64,000 bases of DNA from Gentiana macrophylla (Eukaryota; Streptophyta; Magnoliopsida; Gentianales; Gentianaceae), in NCBI GenBank assembly GCA_026214975.1, contig CM047808.1, positions 4,329,262-4,393,261 of the forward strand, written 5' to 3'. Positions 21,938 to 35,083 of the stretch are shown in pieces. The position numbers and the translations under genes are program-made. The notes under the pieces are model-generated. The model saw only the letters and a list, made by a program, of their open reading frames with translations, was not told the DNA's origin and made no database searches. Within the stretch, counting starts at the first letter, position 1. Each line of letters starts with the position of its first letter.

Positions 21938-23629
21938 TGATTGGCCTTTTCTAAGTGTCCAATTTTACAGGCAGTGTACTGGGTCAATTGTAGCCTAGAA
22001 TTGGCGAGTCAAGGTCGTATCCCAAAGGGAATCTGGTCGAGTACCAAAGTCGGTATCGTCCCTAGTTCAGGGAAACACAACTACTGAACGTGGTGATTTG
22101 TCGGATCACCGGTTCTAACACTAAATATACACAAAACAAAAGAGTTTAAAACTATATAAAAGAGATAGCCGAGCTATGATCCAATCTAATACTCACAAAC
22201 CCTAGCTAAGTCCCGAGGAATTCTTGATTCACCTAAACATTCTCGATGTCACGTAGGGTGTCGTTTCCTGGCTCTGAGAATAGACATTATTTCAATAATC
22301 TACCCTCCTATGTCAGGTTCAACAGTCCGCTGACCGGATTTAACTAACCTCACACGGTCTACGATCAATGAAACGCTCGACAAGTTGATACAAACCTCAC
22401 ACATGAAACCGAATCTGAACAACTCAGTCGGTTTTACAGGGTGATCCTAGAACCTCGGTTCCCGTATCCTCTCACAAAATACATATGTAAAGACGATACG
22501 TGTGATACGATTATAAAATGGCCAATTTAACAAACATGATAAGAATAAGTTCTAGAACTACGGTAACATCAAGAATCAATAGTCAAACATTAAGAAAACC
22601 ACATGAACATGCTAGGATTCCATTTTATAGACTATCACATAACTCAACTATCGGGCAATTAGCTACTCATTATAATAAGCAAAATATAAGGAATCAACAA
22701 TAAAAGTTAACAAAAATAAAGATCAAAAGCAAGAACAAGAAAGGAAAACAAAATACCAAATATATTAGGCCGTAGAAAATCGAATCTCCGAGTGAAATCC
22801 TGTCAATAACGCGCCAAGCTATCACCGAGATCCTCCGGATTACAACAATCCATAACCAAACTAAACTAATCTACCTACAAATCTAATCTAAGCTAAAAAT
22901 ATGAAGAAAAAGTGCAGAAAACGAGTTGGAACCGATCTATATATGTATATATATCTATATATATCATATGAGGGGTATTTATAGTGTTTTGCGAGATCTG
23001 ACTGTTAGGCGTGCGCCTAGGGATTGTCAGGCGCACGCATAACATGCAAAAAATTAGAAAGACGGGCTGAAACTTTGGATAAAATTAACCCGTAGGTGTG
23101 TGCCTAGCATTTCTCAGGCGCACGCCTGCTGACACGCCTTCAGTAAATCGGCTATAACTGTGTGTGTAGACCTCCAAATCAAGTGATTCAAAATGCGTTG
23201 GAAATATAATGAAATTGTCTACAACTTTCATGAAGATGTCCAGCCCAAAAAATGCCTCTAAATTGGATCCAAATGCAGATGATTGGAAGCCAAGGTTGTA
23301 ATCCCAATGAGTTTCGATCCGTTAGAACGTTTAAGCTTCGGGCACACGTTCCAACCCTAGTATCTCGCCTTCCGGTCATATCGAACACCTAACCTGTACA
23401 AAATCATAACAAATACCACACATAACCCCTACAGGACACTAGGGTGATCGAGAGTATAGTAAATACACCGAAAAAGACTGAGAATCCCGGACTTTACGTC
23501 CTAGGTCTCGAAATGATAACAAAGGTGTAATTACATCAAAATACAACCAAATGTCTCCGAAAACATATAAAACGAGGTATAAATGGGGTATAATCATATA
23601 GTAAATGATAGCCAATTTGATTCTCATCA
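21938..23629 (-). repeat. 3' LTR of the gypsy-like element, 1.69 kb
   Basis: TG...CA ends in minus orientation. A TATA box (CTATAAATAC, about 22976-22985) has a cluster of CG-containing short repeats (AGGCGCACGCCT-like) immediately upstream at 22995-23140. The left half, 21938-23013, is shared with 47141-48185 in the right arm. Confidence 0.75.
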
Positions 23630-26140
23630 ACTACCCCCTACTTAGCGTTTGCTCGCCCTCGAGCAAAGATGAGTGCTTCATAAATAAAGATGGAGTCAAC
23701 ATTGCTATCATACATTTAGTCAAAAGCATTGCAATGGTAAAACACAAGTAATTGACACAAATGCATATGGTTTAAGGTCTACCTTGTATTGAGAAAATGA
23801 TGTGTGTGTGTATAGTTTCTCCAACATTTATCACCAACGACCGGTTTAGATTATAGACGTATAATGTACCGAGGTTACACCATAGGCTTATACTTCATAA
23901 ACATCTTCACTAATCGAGGTCAATCGAAGTCTAGTAGGGTCAAGCAAGACTTGAAGGGTTATAATGTTAAGCAAGGGTCGGGGCTAACGAAAATATATTT
24001 ACGATAAAAATAGAAAGAAGAAAGTGCAAAAGACCATTAACCGATAAATAAACACGTACTCGGTTTTCAACTTCGTCTTCAATCCTTCCCGACTATTTAC
24101 ACTCTCGGTTTCAAACCGAACCCTAACTCCAACTTCACATTTCTTCATTATACAACACTTTAGTCCCCTTTTGGACTTATATCAAACAATATCTATTCAC
24201 ATTTACTACTTCTGTTTCTTTTCTTTTCTTATTTTTTTTCTTGTATACATCAAAATTCCGAACAAAACTGGATCCTACACATTGCTACACTCCTCGTTCC
24301 GAATAGCTCGTAAATCACGATTCCATACCATTACTTACGTCTCAACAATACCTCGCAACATAGTAAAAATGTGCAGAACGAAAACGCTCAATTGCAAGAT
24401 AGTCAAGGGTACGTAGACTGAAATAAAGTTAGGGACATCGATTTTCACGGGTTAGTAACATGAAAGGCTAGTTCGGGTGGCAGTCTAACCACCGTACAAA
24501 AGGCTTAGAGGGGTAACAGTGGATTAATCATTTAGGTTGGCCTTTGGCTCTGATCAGGTCAAAATGAATGCCAAAACCATCATCCCGTACCTAATAACAA
24601 CGACCATTCTATTTCGCCTCGAAGTTACTAATATAAGTTGTAGGTAACCGGGTCATTAAGAACTACCATAATCGTTCACTAGTCAAGGTGATTCATGAAG
24701 TCAAAGCTAACGTGAAAACAATTCCATGCTCCATACAAGATTCCAACTAAAATGAAATGCATTCGTAAAATCACTATATGTTTAATCAAAGCCATACTGA
24801 AGGCTCAATGTATCAAAACCAATGTCAAAGGCATCAAAATTCTTGAAAACCGACTCATTTTATACTAAGGGAAAAACAATCACCAAGTATAACTCGTTCC
24901 ACATGAAAACGAAACATTGAAAATATAACCAACAACTCCTTACTTTAAAATGAAACACGAATGATAAGGGTGGAAAAGTTAGCTAACAACCGGAAAAATG
25001 TGCGAGTACGATAATGTGGCATCCGTAAAAATCCTCCCAGGGTACCTGTCCTAAAATCGACAACAACACAACATCCAAGAATACACAGGTATGGAGATAA
25101 AGAATTGAAACTATACGGAGCACCACAACTTATCAAAAACAATAACACCACACTAGCCCCCCTAATACACACTTCTTCGGGTTATATTACAACAAAACTT
25201 ACCCGAAGTATCATATTACAAACTAAAGAAATACAGTGACACGAGGGGAAAGAAAAGCAATAAAATCACATTCTGAGTTTTGAGTCCTCAGCTCGAGTTT
25301 CTACCCCGAACTATGTCAAGGATAGTTATACCAATGGAGAGCAAACCGTTGCTTCTCCCTACAAAAATCGTAAGAATTGAGCATCCCGTGAAAATGAAAT
25401 ATGAGAAACACGGGGCTCAATCCCTACCACCACTATTTGTTTGATGAGTCCATTGCACATAACAACGAACTCACTTTCCCGTAACTAAAACATACTCCAA
25501 CCAGGAACGACTCTAGCACCAAGTGATAACAAATAGGCTCAATATCAACAACAAACTCAATAGGTGCACCCCGTAGTATAACAATAGTGCTAGAAGAAAA
25601 AAGAATAGATGATTCAATAATAACGGGATCCGTACCCTCTTCATATCATTCCTCGAGGGTGGACTTCAATCATACTTTCTCGTTCTCTCCTCTCAACCTC
25701 CTCTAACAGTTGTTTCACTTTAACTGTATGGGTTGAACTGATAAAATGGTTGTGTTTGGTAAACCATAGCACCGTAATTGTAATATCCGAATGGGTAAGG
25801 ATAGGAGCCGTAATTGTAGTATGGATTTATTATCTGCAAACAGGGAAACAACACGAACACAATCACGGTATCTAGTCACTACCACACCAAAGCAAATGGT
25901 GTGACACTTCAATAACAACGAAAAAAAACTATACATAGAAAACAAATAAGAAAAATGACCTAATCCTAAAAACTCAACTAACTTACAAGATATCAACCTG
26001 ATTCCCAGGCAACGGCGCCAGAAAGCTTGATCGTCCTTTTCTAAGTGTCCAATCTTACCGGCAGTGTACCAGGTCAATTGTAGCCTAGAATTGGTGAGTC
26101 AAGATCGTATCCCACAGGGAATCTGGTCGAGTACCAAACT
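21938..26140 (-). mobile_element. Non-coding gypsy-like LTR element, 5' LTR truncated
   Basis: The minus-strand 3' LTR runs 23629 to 21938 (starts TGATGAGAATC, ends CCAATCA). Just upstream of it lies the purine tract AAGTAGGGGGTAG (23630-23642). At the other end the primer-binding site TGGCGCCGTTGCC lies near 26005-26020, next to a matching LTR end at 26028-26140 that then breaks off. TGGCGCC-type sites are typical of Tat/Athila gypsy lineages. The ~2.4 kb interior has no gag or pol frame, so it is a large non-autonomous derivative. Its 3' LTR end interrupts a copia gag frame. Confidence 0.75.
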
Positions 26141-27267
26141 CATACAAAGAATTCATTTGGTGCCGGAACTAAATGCATCATAAGCTCAATCATGGCTTGG
26201 TCATGTTCATTTAATGTTAGTAGATTAAGAAATAACAATTAAAACTGGACTCGAGGCTTAAAACACAACATTTCACAAAAGCAGGGCTCAATGCGCACAC
26301 ATTGAGCATTCAGGATGATTCTGCCAGGGCAATGTGTGCCCTCTGATTCTCACACATTTGACGATTTGAAAAATTCAGGATGCTTCTGCCCAGATAATGC
26401 GCACATATTGCTCAGGAATGCGCACACATTCACCCATAAACACCCTAAAACATGCTTTTCTACACTTAAACGATTCCCAACCCTTTCCCAACATGATCAA
26501 CATCAATTAGCACAAAACAACAGTAGTAAAACACAACTTTTACACACCAAAATGTCTAACACTTAACTACAACATAAAACATGACTTCTAACCATGAAAT
26601 CAACACAAATACTCAACCTTAACATCATAAAACCTTAATTAAACATTAGGAAGAGCCTCTTACTTGATCAAAGCAAACTCCAAAAGCAAAACTTGAAAGA
26701 AACCTACAACACTTTCTCAAGCTTCAACCAATACCTAATTGATCACAATTAAACTTGGATTAATTGATGATCAAAAGCTTCTAAACAACAGGAACTACGA
26801 ATCCACCGAATGAAGCCTTGAAACGTAATCAAATCTTGATCAAAACCATAACTAGGGCTAAACTCATACTTTTAGAAAACCCTGAACCTTCGGTATCAAA
26901 ACGATCCATTTCTCTTGCTGATTCTAATTCTGTACTTGCTTCTGAAAAACACCAAGAACCTTGTGAGGAATTTGAAGAAGTCTCTTGAAGCTTTTATTTT
27001 CCAATTTCAGAGATGCAGTTCGAACTTTGTCAAGGATAGAGTTTTTCTGACAACCCCCTTTGGGTCATGGGGAGTTACTTGTAGAAATTAACTTCCAAGA
27101 GTTAATGGAAATAAATTTTCCTTTAATTCCCTTAACTTCCCATTTAAATCCTTTTTATTTTCTTTTCCTTTTATTTAGAATAAACTTAAATCCATAATTA
27201 AATAAATATAATATACCGAACTTTACAAATTGACACGTATGTCATTTCCCAAAGTTCGGGATATTAC
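26141..27267 (-). mobile_element. Probable gypsy-type LTR fragment starting TGTAATATCCCG
   Basis: On the minus strand this begins TGTAATATCCCGAAC at 27267, a start typical of chromovirus LTRs. It contains repeated AATGCGCACACATT-like motifs at 26290-26450. The other terminus was not identified with confidence; the region abuts the broken gypsy-like LTR at 26140. No coding frame. Confidence 0.5.
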
Positions 27268-27284
27268 ATCACATCCTGCTTGTA

Positions 27285-28420
27285 TCTAATACACCTTCAT
27301 CCACTTTTATATAACAATATCTGTGCCATTGGTGCATATGTATCAAGATAATCTATGTCATGGTGTTGTTTAAAGCCTGTACCCAATAGGCAGACTTTGT
27401 ATTTGTTAATAAAACCATCTGCATTTAAGTTCTTCTTGAAGATCCACATACAACCAATTGGTTTGGAACTGTGAGGTAAATCTACCAAATTCTATGTTTG
27501 ATTTGACATTATTGATCTCATTGTATCATTGATTACTTCTTTCCAAAAGACAACATCACTTGAGGAAATTGTTAGATATTTTTTCATAAATTAAATTTTA
27601 TAATTGTTTTCATGTGAGTTGACGTACGAATTAATATTATTGTAGAGAAACGGGGTTCATGCATCAGTTCATTGGTGAAATCATGCATCAGTTCGGTGGG
27701 ATTCATGCATTTACGTACGAACTGACATGCCTTTACGATTGTACATGAATCTATGAACGGTGATGACCCTAACCTTTTTGGGTAGGAGTACCTCACTTTG
27801 TGTATGGGGTACCTTCTGCCTATAAAAGGCACAAAAATTCAAACGAATTCAGTCCATAGTTTGAAAGCATCATCAGACAATAATTCTGAGTGTCTTCGGG
27901 TTTGATTCAAACAAGTCGCTGTTTGAATCAAGCACTCCATTGTATCCTGAGAGAGATTTTCGTTAGTTCCCTAAGTGACAATCGTTTGGGACGAAACATC
28001 TCTTTAAAGATAACGCATTTGCGTGCCTTGGAGTTATTCATAGTTCTCTCAAATTCCCAAGTATTTATTTTCCAGCACAAATGACTTCTGATATGTGATA
28101 AGATCAGTATCATCATTAAGCATTGTTTTGGTTTGATGTGTAACATTATTTACATCACTGTCTAGTAAATATGTCACAAATTCATAACCAAAGGATTTTT
28201 CTTTCCTTTGTCTCTTACTTTTTTTTTTGAAGGGTCTCTTACTTCTTTTTGGTTCAAGATCTGATCGTGGTTCCACAAATGTATCATCAAGAGATTCATC
28301 GTGAACTCTCTTGTTAGGTCTAAGAACTCCATTCTAGAGTCCACCGAAGATGACTTCTACAAATGTAACATCAATTGATTTGATAATTTCATAGATTCTA
28401 ATTTAAAAATCTATAAGCAG
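27285..28420 (-). pseudogene. Copia integrase-RT junction fragment, split by a solo LTR
   Basis: From the right (28276 leftwards), a basic stretch RPFKKKSKRQRKEKSFG is followed by an acidic linker, typical of the copia integrase C-terminus. After the inserted LTR, the frame resumes as SSDVVFWKEVIND, then the RT start LVDLPHSSKPIGCMWIFKK at 27297-27488. Frameshifts and stops are present. The remainder of pol is absent. Confidence 0.75.
27570..28077 (-). mobile_element. Solo LTR nested in the copia fragment, 508 bp
   Basis: It has TG...CA ends and flanks GAAAT and CAAAT (5 bp, one mismatch). Deleting it restores continuity of the copia integrase-RT linker on the minus strand. A TATA-like TATAAAAGGC lies at about 27820 on the plus strand, so the LTR's own orientation may be plus. 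Confidence 0.55.
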
Positions 28421-28619
28421 TACTATTCTTCGCAAAGAAAATGAAGAGTCCGGATGAGTTGGGCCAGTTGGTTCATGATACCGGGGGCTTTAAGCAAAAA
28501 ATGAAGAGTCTAACATGCATGCATAAAGATATTGATGGAGCTCCAGACTTATCTGGAAGACTATGATACCACGGACCGGATGGATATCCTTTTTATCACA
28601 CTCTAGTATTGCAAATTGG

Positions 28620-30528
28620 ATCATATAAAATCTCATATTAAATAAAATCTAAATATTGCCAATATCTTATATTGATTATATTTATTTTATTACCATAAAT
28701 CTATTTTTCCAAAATCAATTAATATCCAATATTAATATTATGGAAATCTTATTAATTAAAATGCACAATTCAAGTGTATCTTATACACATCAATTGTGGC
28801 GCCCCTATAGTCAATAAACTGACTTCCGGAATATTCTTTAATTAATATAATTTGTATATAATTATTATACTTTATTTTATTTATTCATAATAAAGAAATA
28901 GCACAATATTAATTTACCACTATAACCTTTATAGTCCAGAGATAAACTTTTCTTATTTGGTTATCAGCTATAACCGTATTTTAATCCGACTTGATGTTCA
29001 TATGTGTGTGACCCGATAGGCTTCTGAATATGTTGGCCGTAGGCACAAAGTGCAAATTATGAAAATGCCCTTCATGTCCAACGATCACGGGATAGCGTCT
29101 AGCAACACACCGTGACCCCCAATCATCGGAAGAGTCAAAAGCAATGACTACTATCTTTCATATGAAGCAGTTACCGTGTAACTTGCAATCCTATCGCTGT
29201 AATAATATCCATACGATCGTATCTCGAGTGTCAATACATTAACGATCGTATTTTATAATCTGGATATCACGCTCTCTCGGAATAACACATTTACTCTCAC
29301 TTTGCAAAGATTCTCGAGAGCTAGACATTCCTTATAAGAAAGCCATTTCAGATATTCGATCCCAATCATAGGATACGCGATTACCGGACGCCATCATGTA
29401 TACTCCGCATGCTTCAATATCACACCTAATCACTACCGCATGATCGCCCCGTGGCTGGGGGAAATCTCAATAGTGTCAAAGAATGACAATCCACACCATG
29501 TTGCCATGAAGACTCCGGTCTAAAGGATAATTACACAACCGCCTAGGCCTGTAAGTGAGCCTTAAAGTTCGATTCGATTCGGCGTGTTCTGCTTGAAAAA
29601 GTTTGGTTCGGGGCTCGGCTCGTATCATCAAACGTAGAATAGGGCCTTGGAAATTGGTATCCGGACAACGAGCCGAACATGTTCGAACATGTTCGGCTCG
29701 TAGAGTTGCAGGGTATTTTTGGACATGTTATGTTATGTTTTGGAATAGGGCCTTGAACATTTTGGACATGTTATGTTATATTTTGGGACATGTCATGTAT
29801 TATTTTGGTTTTGGACATGTATTTTTGAACTAGAATTATTTATTGGGTATTTTTGAATTTTCGAACCGAACATGTTCGAACTATTCGAACAGTTCGAGCC
29901 GAATAGTACCGAATTTTTTCCCTTTTTTTTTTAAGTTCTAGCCGAACCGAATCCTGATATTATAGGCTCAAAAATTTCGAGCCAAATCGAGCCATGTATT
30001 TGAACATGTTCGAGCCGAGCCGAACTACTCCAGGGTTCGGTAGGGTTCGGCTCATTTATAGGCCTGCAACCGCCACATAGTGTGACACGTAATGTAAGTG
30101 GGTCAGTCTAACGTACGCATTCTCTAATACACGTCCACGTACAGTCCAAGTGTCTCTACACTTCAATAGACGAGATCTATCCCTACCTTCTATAAGATAG
30201 AAGACATCCAATATGTGATAGTCTGGTTATACTATCAATGTCCCATTTAACAGTACATAAGACTAGAGACATTTAAGTACCAAACTTGTTAGAGTGATTA
30301 GAGATCTCATCAACCATAATCACTATCATGGTTTTTCTATCACAGTTTGATACTGGAGACGTTACTATATATATACAACAAATAATATGAAGATAAACAA
30401 TATATATAATAACATAAGTGTTTTTATTAATCATAATAAACTTATTACATGAACTAAAATAGACTGTAAACGACCCGATCCGGTCGGATTTGGTCCAAGC
30501 CGGTTGGGTTTAGGACACCTATTCAACA
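28620..30528 (-). repeat. 1.9 kb-family LTR, copy 1, 3'-truncated
   Basis: On the minus strand it starts TGTTGAATAGG at 30528 and matches the LTRs at 35084-37008 and 39019-40860 over the block around ATTAAAATRCGGTTATAG and TAGAGACACTTGG. The last several hundred bases of the LTR are missing. A hAT-type MITE is nested at 29544-30066. Confidence 0.75.
29544..30066. mobile_element. hAT-type MITE, 523 bp, with 8 bp TSD
   Basis: The ends TAGGCCTGTAAGTGAGCC and (reverse complement of the right end) CAGGCCTATAAATGAGCC are terminal inverted repeats. They are flanked by a perfect 8 bp duplication CAACCGCC (29536-29543 and 30067-30074). The interior is rich in GAACATGTTCGA-like palindromes and has no transposase frame. 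Its target is the copy-1 LTR, so it inserted after that LTR. Confidence 0.88.
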
Positions 30529-32430
30529 GTCAAAAGCGTCCTTCAGCTCATGTGTTGGAGTCTAATATTGTGAATCTAGTGAGAAATCTCAGATTAGTTT
30601 GAGAGAAGTAATTTTGTGTTTTGTGGTTTCTGACATTCATGTAATGCCGTTGTGGTTTTGTCCACCTTGATTTTAATAAAGAAAGCTCATTTCAAATATA
30701 AAAAAAAATTGTTAGTGGGTGATCAATAAAACATAAATCCATTTTTTATTCACAACTTCAATATATTCTTTCACAGAATAACAGTCCATATTGATACCTT
30801 TTTATTATCTTGTGGTAATCAAAATATTTTTGATTCATGTTTCGAGTTATATTTAACTCGATAAGTTCTACACTAAACTCAAGCTTGGGTTAAAATTTTA
30901 AAACTTACTTGAATTTCGGTTGAAACTCGGATTCGCAAAAACTTGTATTCAAACATTTTTTTTTTTTGACAAATCATATTCAAACTTAAACTCGAGAGGA
31001 TTTCAATATGCTCAAATTGTTTTAAGATAGTAGTCAGTTCGACTGCACTTATTTACACTTCTAAATACACGAGTCACATTAATTGTGAATTTGTTCAAAT
31101 TAATATATGGACATGATTTTTTATTTAACGGCAGATGAGAACAATGCAATTGAAATGGCAGAATGATAAAGAACAACTAGTGTCAAACAGAGAAAACAAT
31201 GCATAAATAAACTAGTTAATCATCAATCCCCCAAGTCAACCAGTTAACATAATTACATAAAGAGTCCGTTTATGTAAGAAAATCAATGTAAATTGTTTTT
31301 TTTTTTTTTTTTTTTTTTGAAAAAATGTAAATTGTTTTTAAAGTGTAGTAAATAAAACATCTTTATAAACCCAATACAAATTTGAGAAGAAAAGTTATTT
31401 AAAACAAAAGTTTTTTTTTTTTATGAAATTTACAAAAGTTAAATAAAGCAAAACCACTGGTATAATAAAAAAATCGAAAAGAAAAGAAAAAGATTACAAA
31501 TTGGCCTGAAAATGCAACATAAAAGATTTATACTCTGTGTTTTTTAAAACAGTTGCTTTTGTAGCAGCATGTAACCTCACAGCTTTTTAAGCAAAAGCAC
31601 ACGATTATCAATATAAAATAATAAATAAATAATGCGTTTAGCACAACCAATCTAACATACTCCTTTCCTTTCTTTTTCATTATACAAATTACTTAAATAT
31701 TTGTTCATTTTTAGTTGATAATTTACATTTTTCAAAGCAGATTTCATGTTTTATTTTTTACCATACCCTAATTTTGTAGTAGTACTAGTTAAGAGATTAA
31801 AATAAAAAAAATTAAGGGATAAATGTCCTAAAGGACACAATATAGAAGATGTCATGCAGAAAAGACAGTAAAAAAGATTTTTGTCAGAAATGATATTTCA
31901 TCAGTGAAGTGAAAGTGAATTACATTGATTTTCAGTACAAAACCAATGCAATTCAATTTCAAATTCACTTTAATTTTCACTTTCACCGATTACATGTCCT
32001 TTTTGACAAAATATTTTCTTATAATCCTAAAATCCTGACATCTTTCTGTTTGAGTCATACTTTAAAAACTTAATTACATGCCACTTGAGGCTTTCACTAA
32101 ATGATCAAAACTGAAGCCTCAAGATTCCCACCCAGACAAGTGTGCGAGTTATATTTATATATTTTGTTTGAATAATAAAATTAAAAGTTAATTGTATACA
32201 AGGCTATATTAGTTTTTGTCAACTTATTCAACTAATTAATAATGGGTTTTTATTTGCCGCAACTACTCTATCAGATATACACACCATATCTCTACTATAA
32301 TAGAATCGACCATGTTAAAGTCGAATATATGAAGCATCATGTGTCCCAGTTAAAGTCGAATCATGATCGACTGTGTGAGAAGTCGCATATTGCTCCTTAT
32401 ACATTCGACTTACACACAAAGCGATCTGTT
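30529..32430. other. AT-rich, repeat-poor intergenic stretch
   Basis: Contains long T and A runs (about 31298-31317 and 31409-31422) and no convincing reading frame, splice pattern or transposon terminus. A few phrases near 30540-30760 resemble decayed retroelement leader sequence but could not be placed. Confidence 0.5.
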
Positions 32431-32439
32431 AAAATGTTG

Positions 32440-32580
32440 TGGTGCACCAAAGATGTATTTTCTATTGATTCAATGTGTGTACAGGTACATATGTATATAT
32501 ACAGCTCAGAGAAGCTTCTAAATACAATAATAAATAATGAATACAGTAATCACAATATATAATATATAATTATCCTAACA
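32440..32580 (-). repeat. Short copia 3' LTR (minus strand)
   Basis: Starts TGTTAGGATAATTATAT at 32580 directly after the pol end. Part of it matches the 41030-41130 region (phrase ACACATTGAATCAATRGA and a TATATATACATATGTACCTG-like box), which is the corresponding 5' LTR. The left limit is approximate. Confidence 0.55.
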
Positions 32581-35083
32581 GGCCCTATCAAGTGGGACAA
32601 CGGGCAGGTGGAAGTAGGCCCGAGTGGAACGGGAATGATGAAACGGCTGGCGAAAGAGAGGTTTGGTGAGGGCATCAGCCAACTGATCAGCACTGGACAG
32701 ATGAGAAACACGCAATAGACCCTTTTGAACTTGATCACGAATATAGTGATAATCCACAACAACATGCTTTTTACGGGAATGGAACATAAGATTAGCAGAA
32801 AGCTGAATGGCACCCACATTGTCAAAGAAAATGACAGGAGTATATGCAGAGGCAAGCCCAAGATCATAGAGAATGAAGGAAACCCAAGTCAACTCTGCTA
32901 CAGTGGAAGCAACCGATTGATAGTCAGCTTCAGCGGAGGAACAAGCAATGGTGGGTTGTTTCTTAGAGCTCCACGAAACTAGATTCCGACCAAGAAACAC
33001 AAGATACGCACTAGTGGAGGAATAATCATCATCTTTATTACCACCCCAATCCGCATCAGAGAATGCATGTAAATCAACAGAGGAGGACACAAAAGTTGCA
33101 AGCCATGAGATATAGTACCAACTAGATAACGGAGAAGACGCTTGACCAAAGTCCAATGTAAAATCGTGGGGGCAAGCATGTATTGGGATAATTTATTGAC
33201 TGTATAAGCAATATCCGGACGGGTGAAGAACAAGTACTGAAGATCCCCAAGTACCTGTCTAAACTGAGTAACATCGTCATGAGGTACGGCAGATGCATTG
33301 AGAGAGGAAACCGCATCCGTAGAGAGGGGAGTGGTGACATGCTTAACGTCCTTCATATTAGTGCGGCGGAGCAAATCCTGAAGATATTGAGATTGTGTGA
33401 GAAGTAAACCCGAGGAGTTAGGAGTGACCTCCACCTCAAGAAAATATGACAAGGAACTAAGATCCTTAACCAAAAAGCGAGCACTGATATGAGAAATAGT
33501 GTGCTGAACATGCTCCGGAGAAGTACATGTAACAATAATATCGTCCACATAGACAAGAACAATAGTAGTAATGGAATCCAAACGATAAATAAAGAGCGAA
33601 GTATCAACAACCGAATTAGAGAAACCAAGAGTAAGTATTAAGGTTTTCAACTCATGATACTACGCATGCGGGGCCTGCTTGAGACCATAAATAGCTTTAT
33701 AAAGTTTTCAAACGCGGTGAGGATGATCCAGATCCTCAAACCCATGGGGCTGAGCCATGTAGACATCCTCGGTGAGGGAACCCTACAAGAACACATTATT
33801 CACATCAAGCTGACGAAGACGTCTCAAAGTAATCAATGCCCGGACATTGTGTAAAGCCTTTGGCAACCAAACGAGCTTTATAATGCTCAATGGTCCCATC
33901 AGATTTATGCTTAATACGATAAATCCACTTGCTGCCAATGAGATTGATAGAATCATAATAAGGAACTAGAGACCCTGTTCCATTACGAACCAATGCATCA
34001 AATTCCTCAGACATTGCCTAACACCAGTGAGAACTCTTAAAATCCTGTTTGTAAGTGGAAGGTTCAATATCAGAGAACTGAGAGTCTAGCTGGGCGGTGA
34101 GGTGTAGAAGGGTACGGGGTTTGAAGATTTTATTTTTGGCTCGAGTAACCATAGTGTGGGAGGTTTCGGGTTGGGGGGAGGGCTCGGGTTGGGGAGAGTG
34201 GGAAGAGGTAGAGGAGTGGATGGTGTGGTAAAAGGCTCGAGAGAGAGGCATGAGGAGCCTGGAGGGTCGGTGGGAGGAAGGGGATGAGGAAGTGGAGTAT
34301 GCACGGGTGGATGAGGAATAGGGACAGAGTCAAGAACATGGGGAGAAATTGTTCGAGGGTGGATGAGGAGTCATGAGGAGGGTGAGAGGAGAAGAGAAAA
34401 TATCTTCGACAAAACGAACATCCCGAGAGACATAAAGACGGTGAGAGGAGAGATCATAACATAGGGAGGCACTTTGAGTAAGAGAGTAACCAAGAAAGAT
34501 GCACATAATGGAGTTGGATTCGAGCTTATGATTGGTATATGGTTTAAGCCAGGGATAGCACAGACACCAAAAAACACAAAGTTTGGTATAGTTGGGAGAT
34601 TCAGAGAATAGTTTTTTTATAGAGAGAGAACATATCAAGCACATGAGTAGGAATACGATTAATGAGGTAAACAACGGCATTGACCATATAGGACCAGTAG
34701 GATAGAGGAATAGAGGCATGTTGGAAAAGGGCTAGCGCAGTTTCAAATATATGAAGATGAGGGCGTTCGGAGAGGCCATTGTGTTGAGGAGTGTGGGGTG
34801 GAGATGTGTTGTGAGTGATACCATGAGTGGACAAGAAAGAATGAAGAGCAATAAACTCAGTACCATTATCGAGAAAAGTATTTTAATCTTAGCGTAAAAA
34901 TAGTTTTCGACATGTAGGTAAAATTTCAAACACCGCAGTCACATCAGATTTACGAGTCAAGGGATAAAGCCAGACATAAATTTCGTGAAGTGATCAATGA
35001 AAATAACATAGTATTTGAAACCATCAACAGAATAAAGTGGAGCAGTCCAAACATCAGAGTAAATAATTTCTAGAGGTTGGGAA
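32575..35083 (-). pseudogene. Copia pol remnant: integrase, RT, RNase H
   Basis: Reading leftwards from 35083: an integrase core start (PLEIIYSDVW, YYVIFIDHFTKF), then NTSPPHTPQHNGLSER and the C-terminal CIFLGYSLTQSASLCYD. Next come the RT entry ([17 protein letters not shown]), the YVDD box in LVYVDDIIVTCTS, and RNase H motifs (FSDADWGGN, SWSSKKQPTIACSSAEADYQ, ADALTKPLF). The frame changes several times and includes stops, so it is inactive. The upstream side is cut at 35084 by the 1.9 kb-family LTR. Confidence 0.85.

Larger units (their letters stand above)
12397..23013 (+). repeat. Left arm of large inverted duplication
   Basis: The whole interval aligns colinearly, in reverse complement, with 47141-64000. 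Anchors in order are the AT-rich region near 12500 against 63880, the NMD3 gene, the tandem MITE-like units at 16293-16470, the chimeric copia element, the copia gag fragment, and a gypsy-like LTR that the right arm enters at its first base. Position 12397 pairs with 64000 and 23013 with 47141. The true outer limit may lie beyond the window on the right. The left arm is shorter because the right arm holds about 6 kb of extra insertions. Confidence 0.93.

Noticed and set aside
22518..22703. 61-residue frame beginning MANLTN, almost the same at 47451-47636
   Set aside because: Both lie within the two copies of the same gypsy-like LTR. Conservation reflects the inverted duplication, not selection on a protein.
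29603..29833. 76-residue plus-strand open frame
   Set aside because: Lies wholly inside the hAT MITE, in palindrome-rich non-coding sequence.
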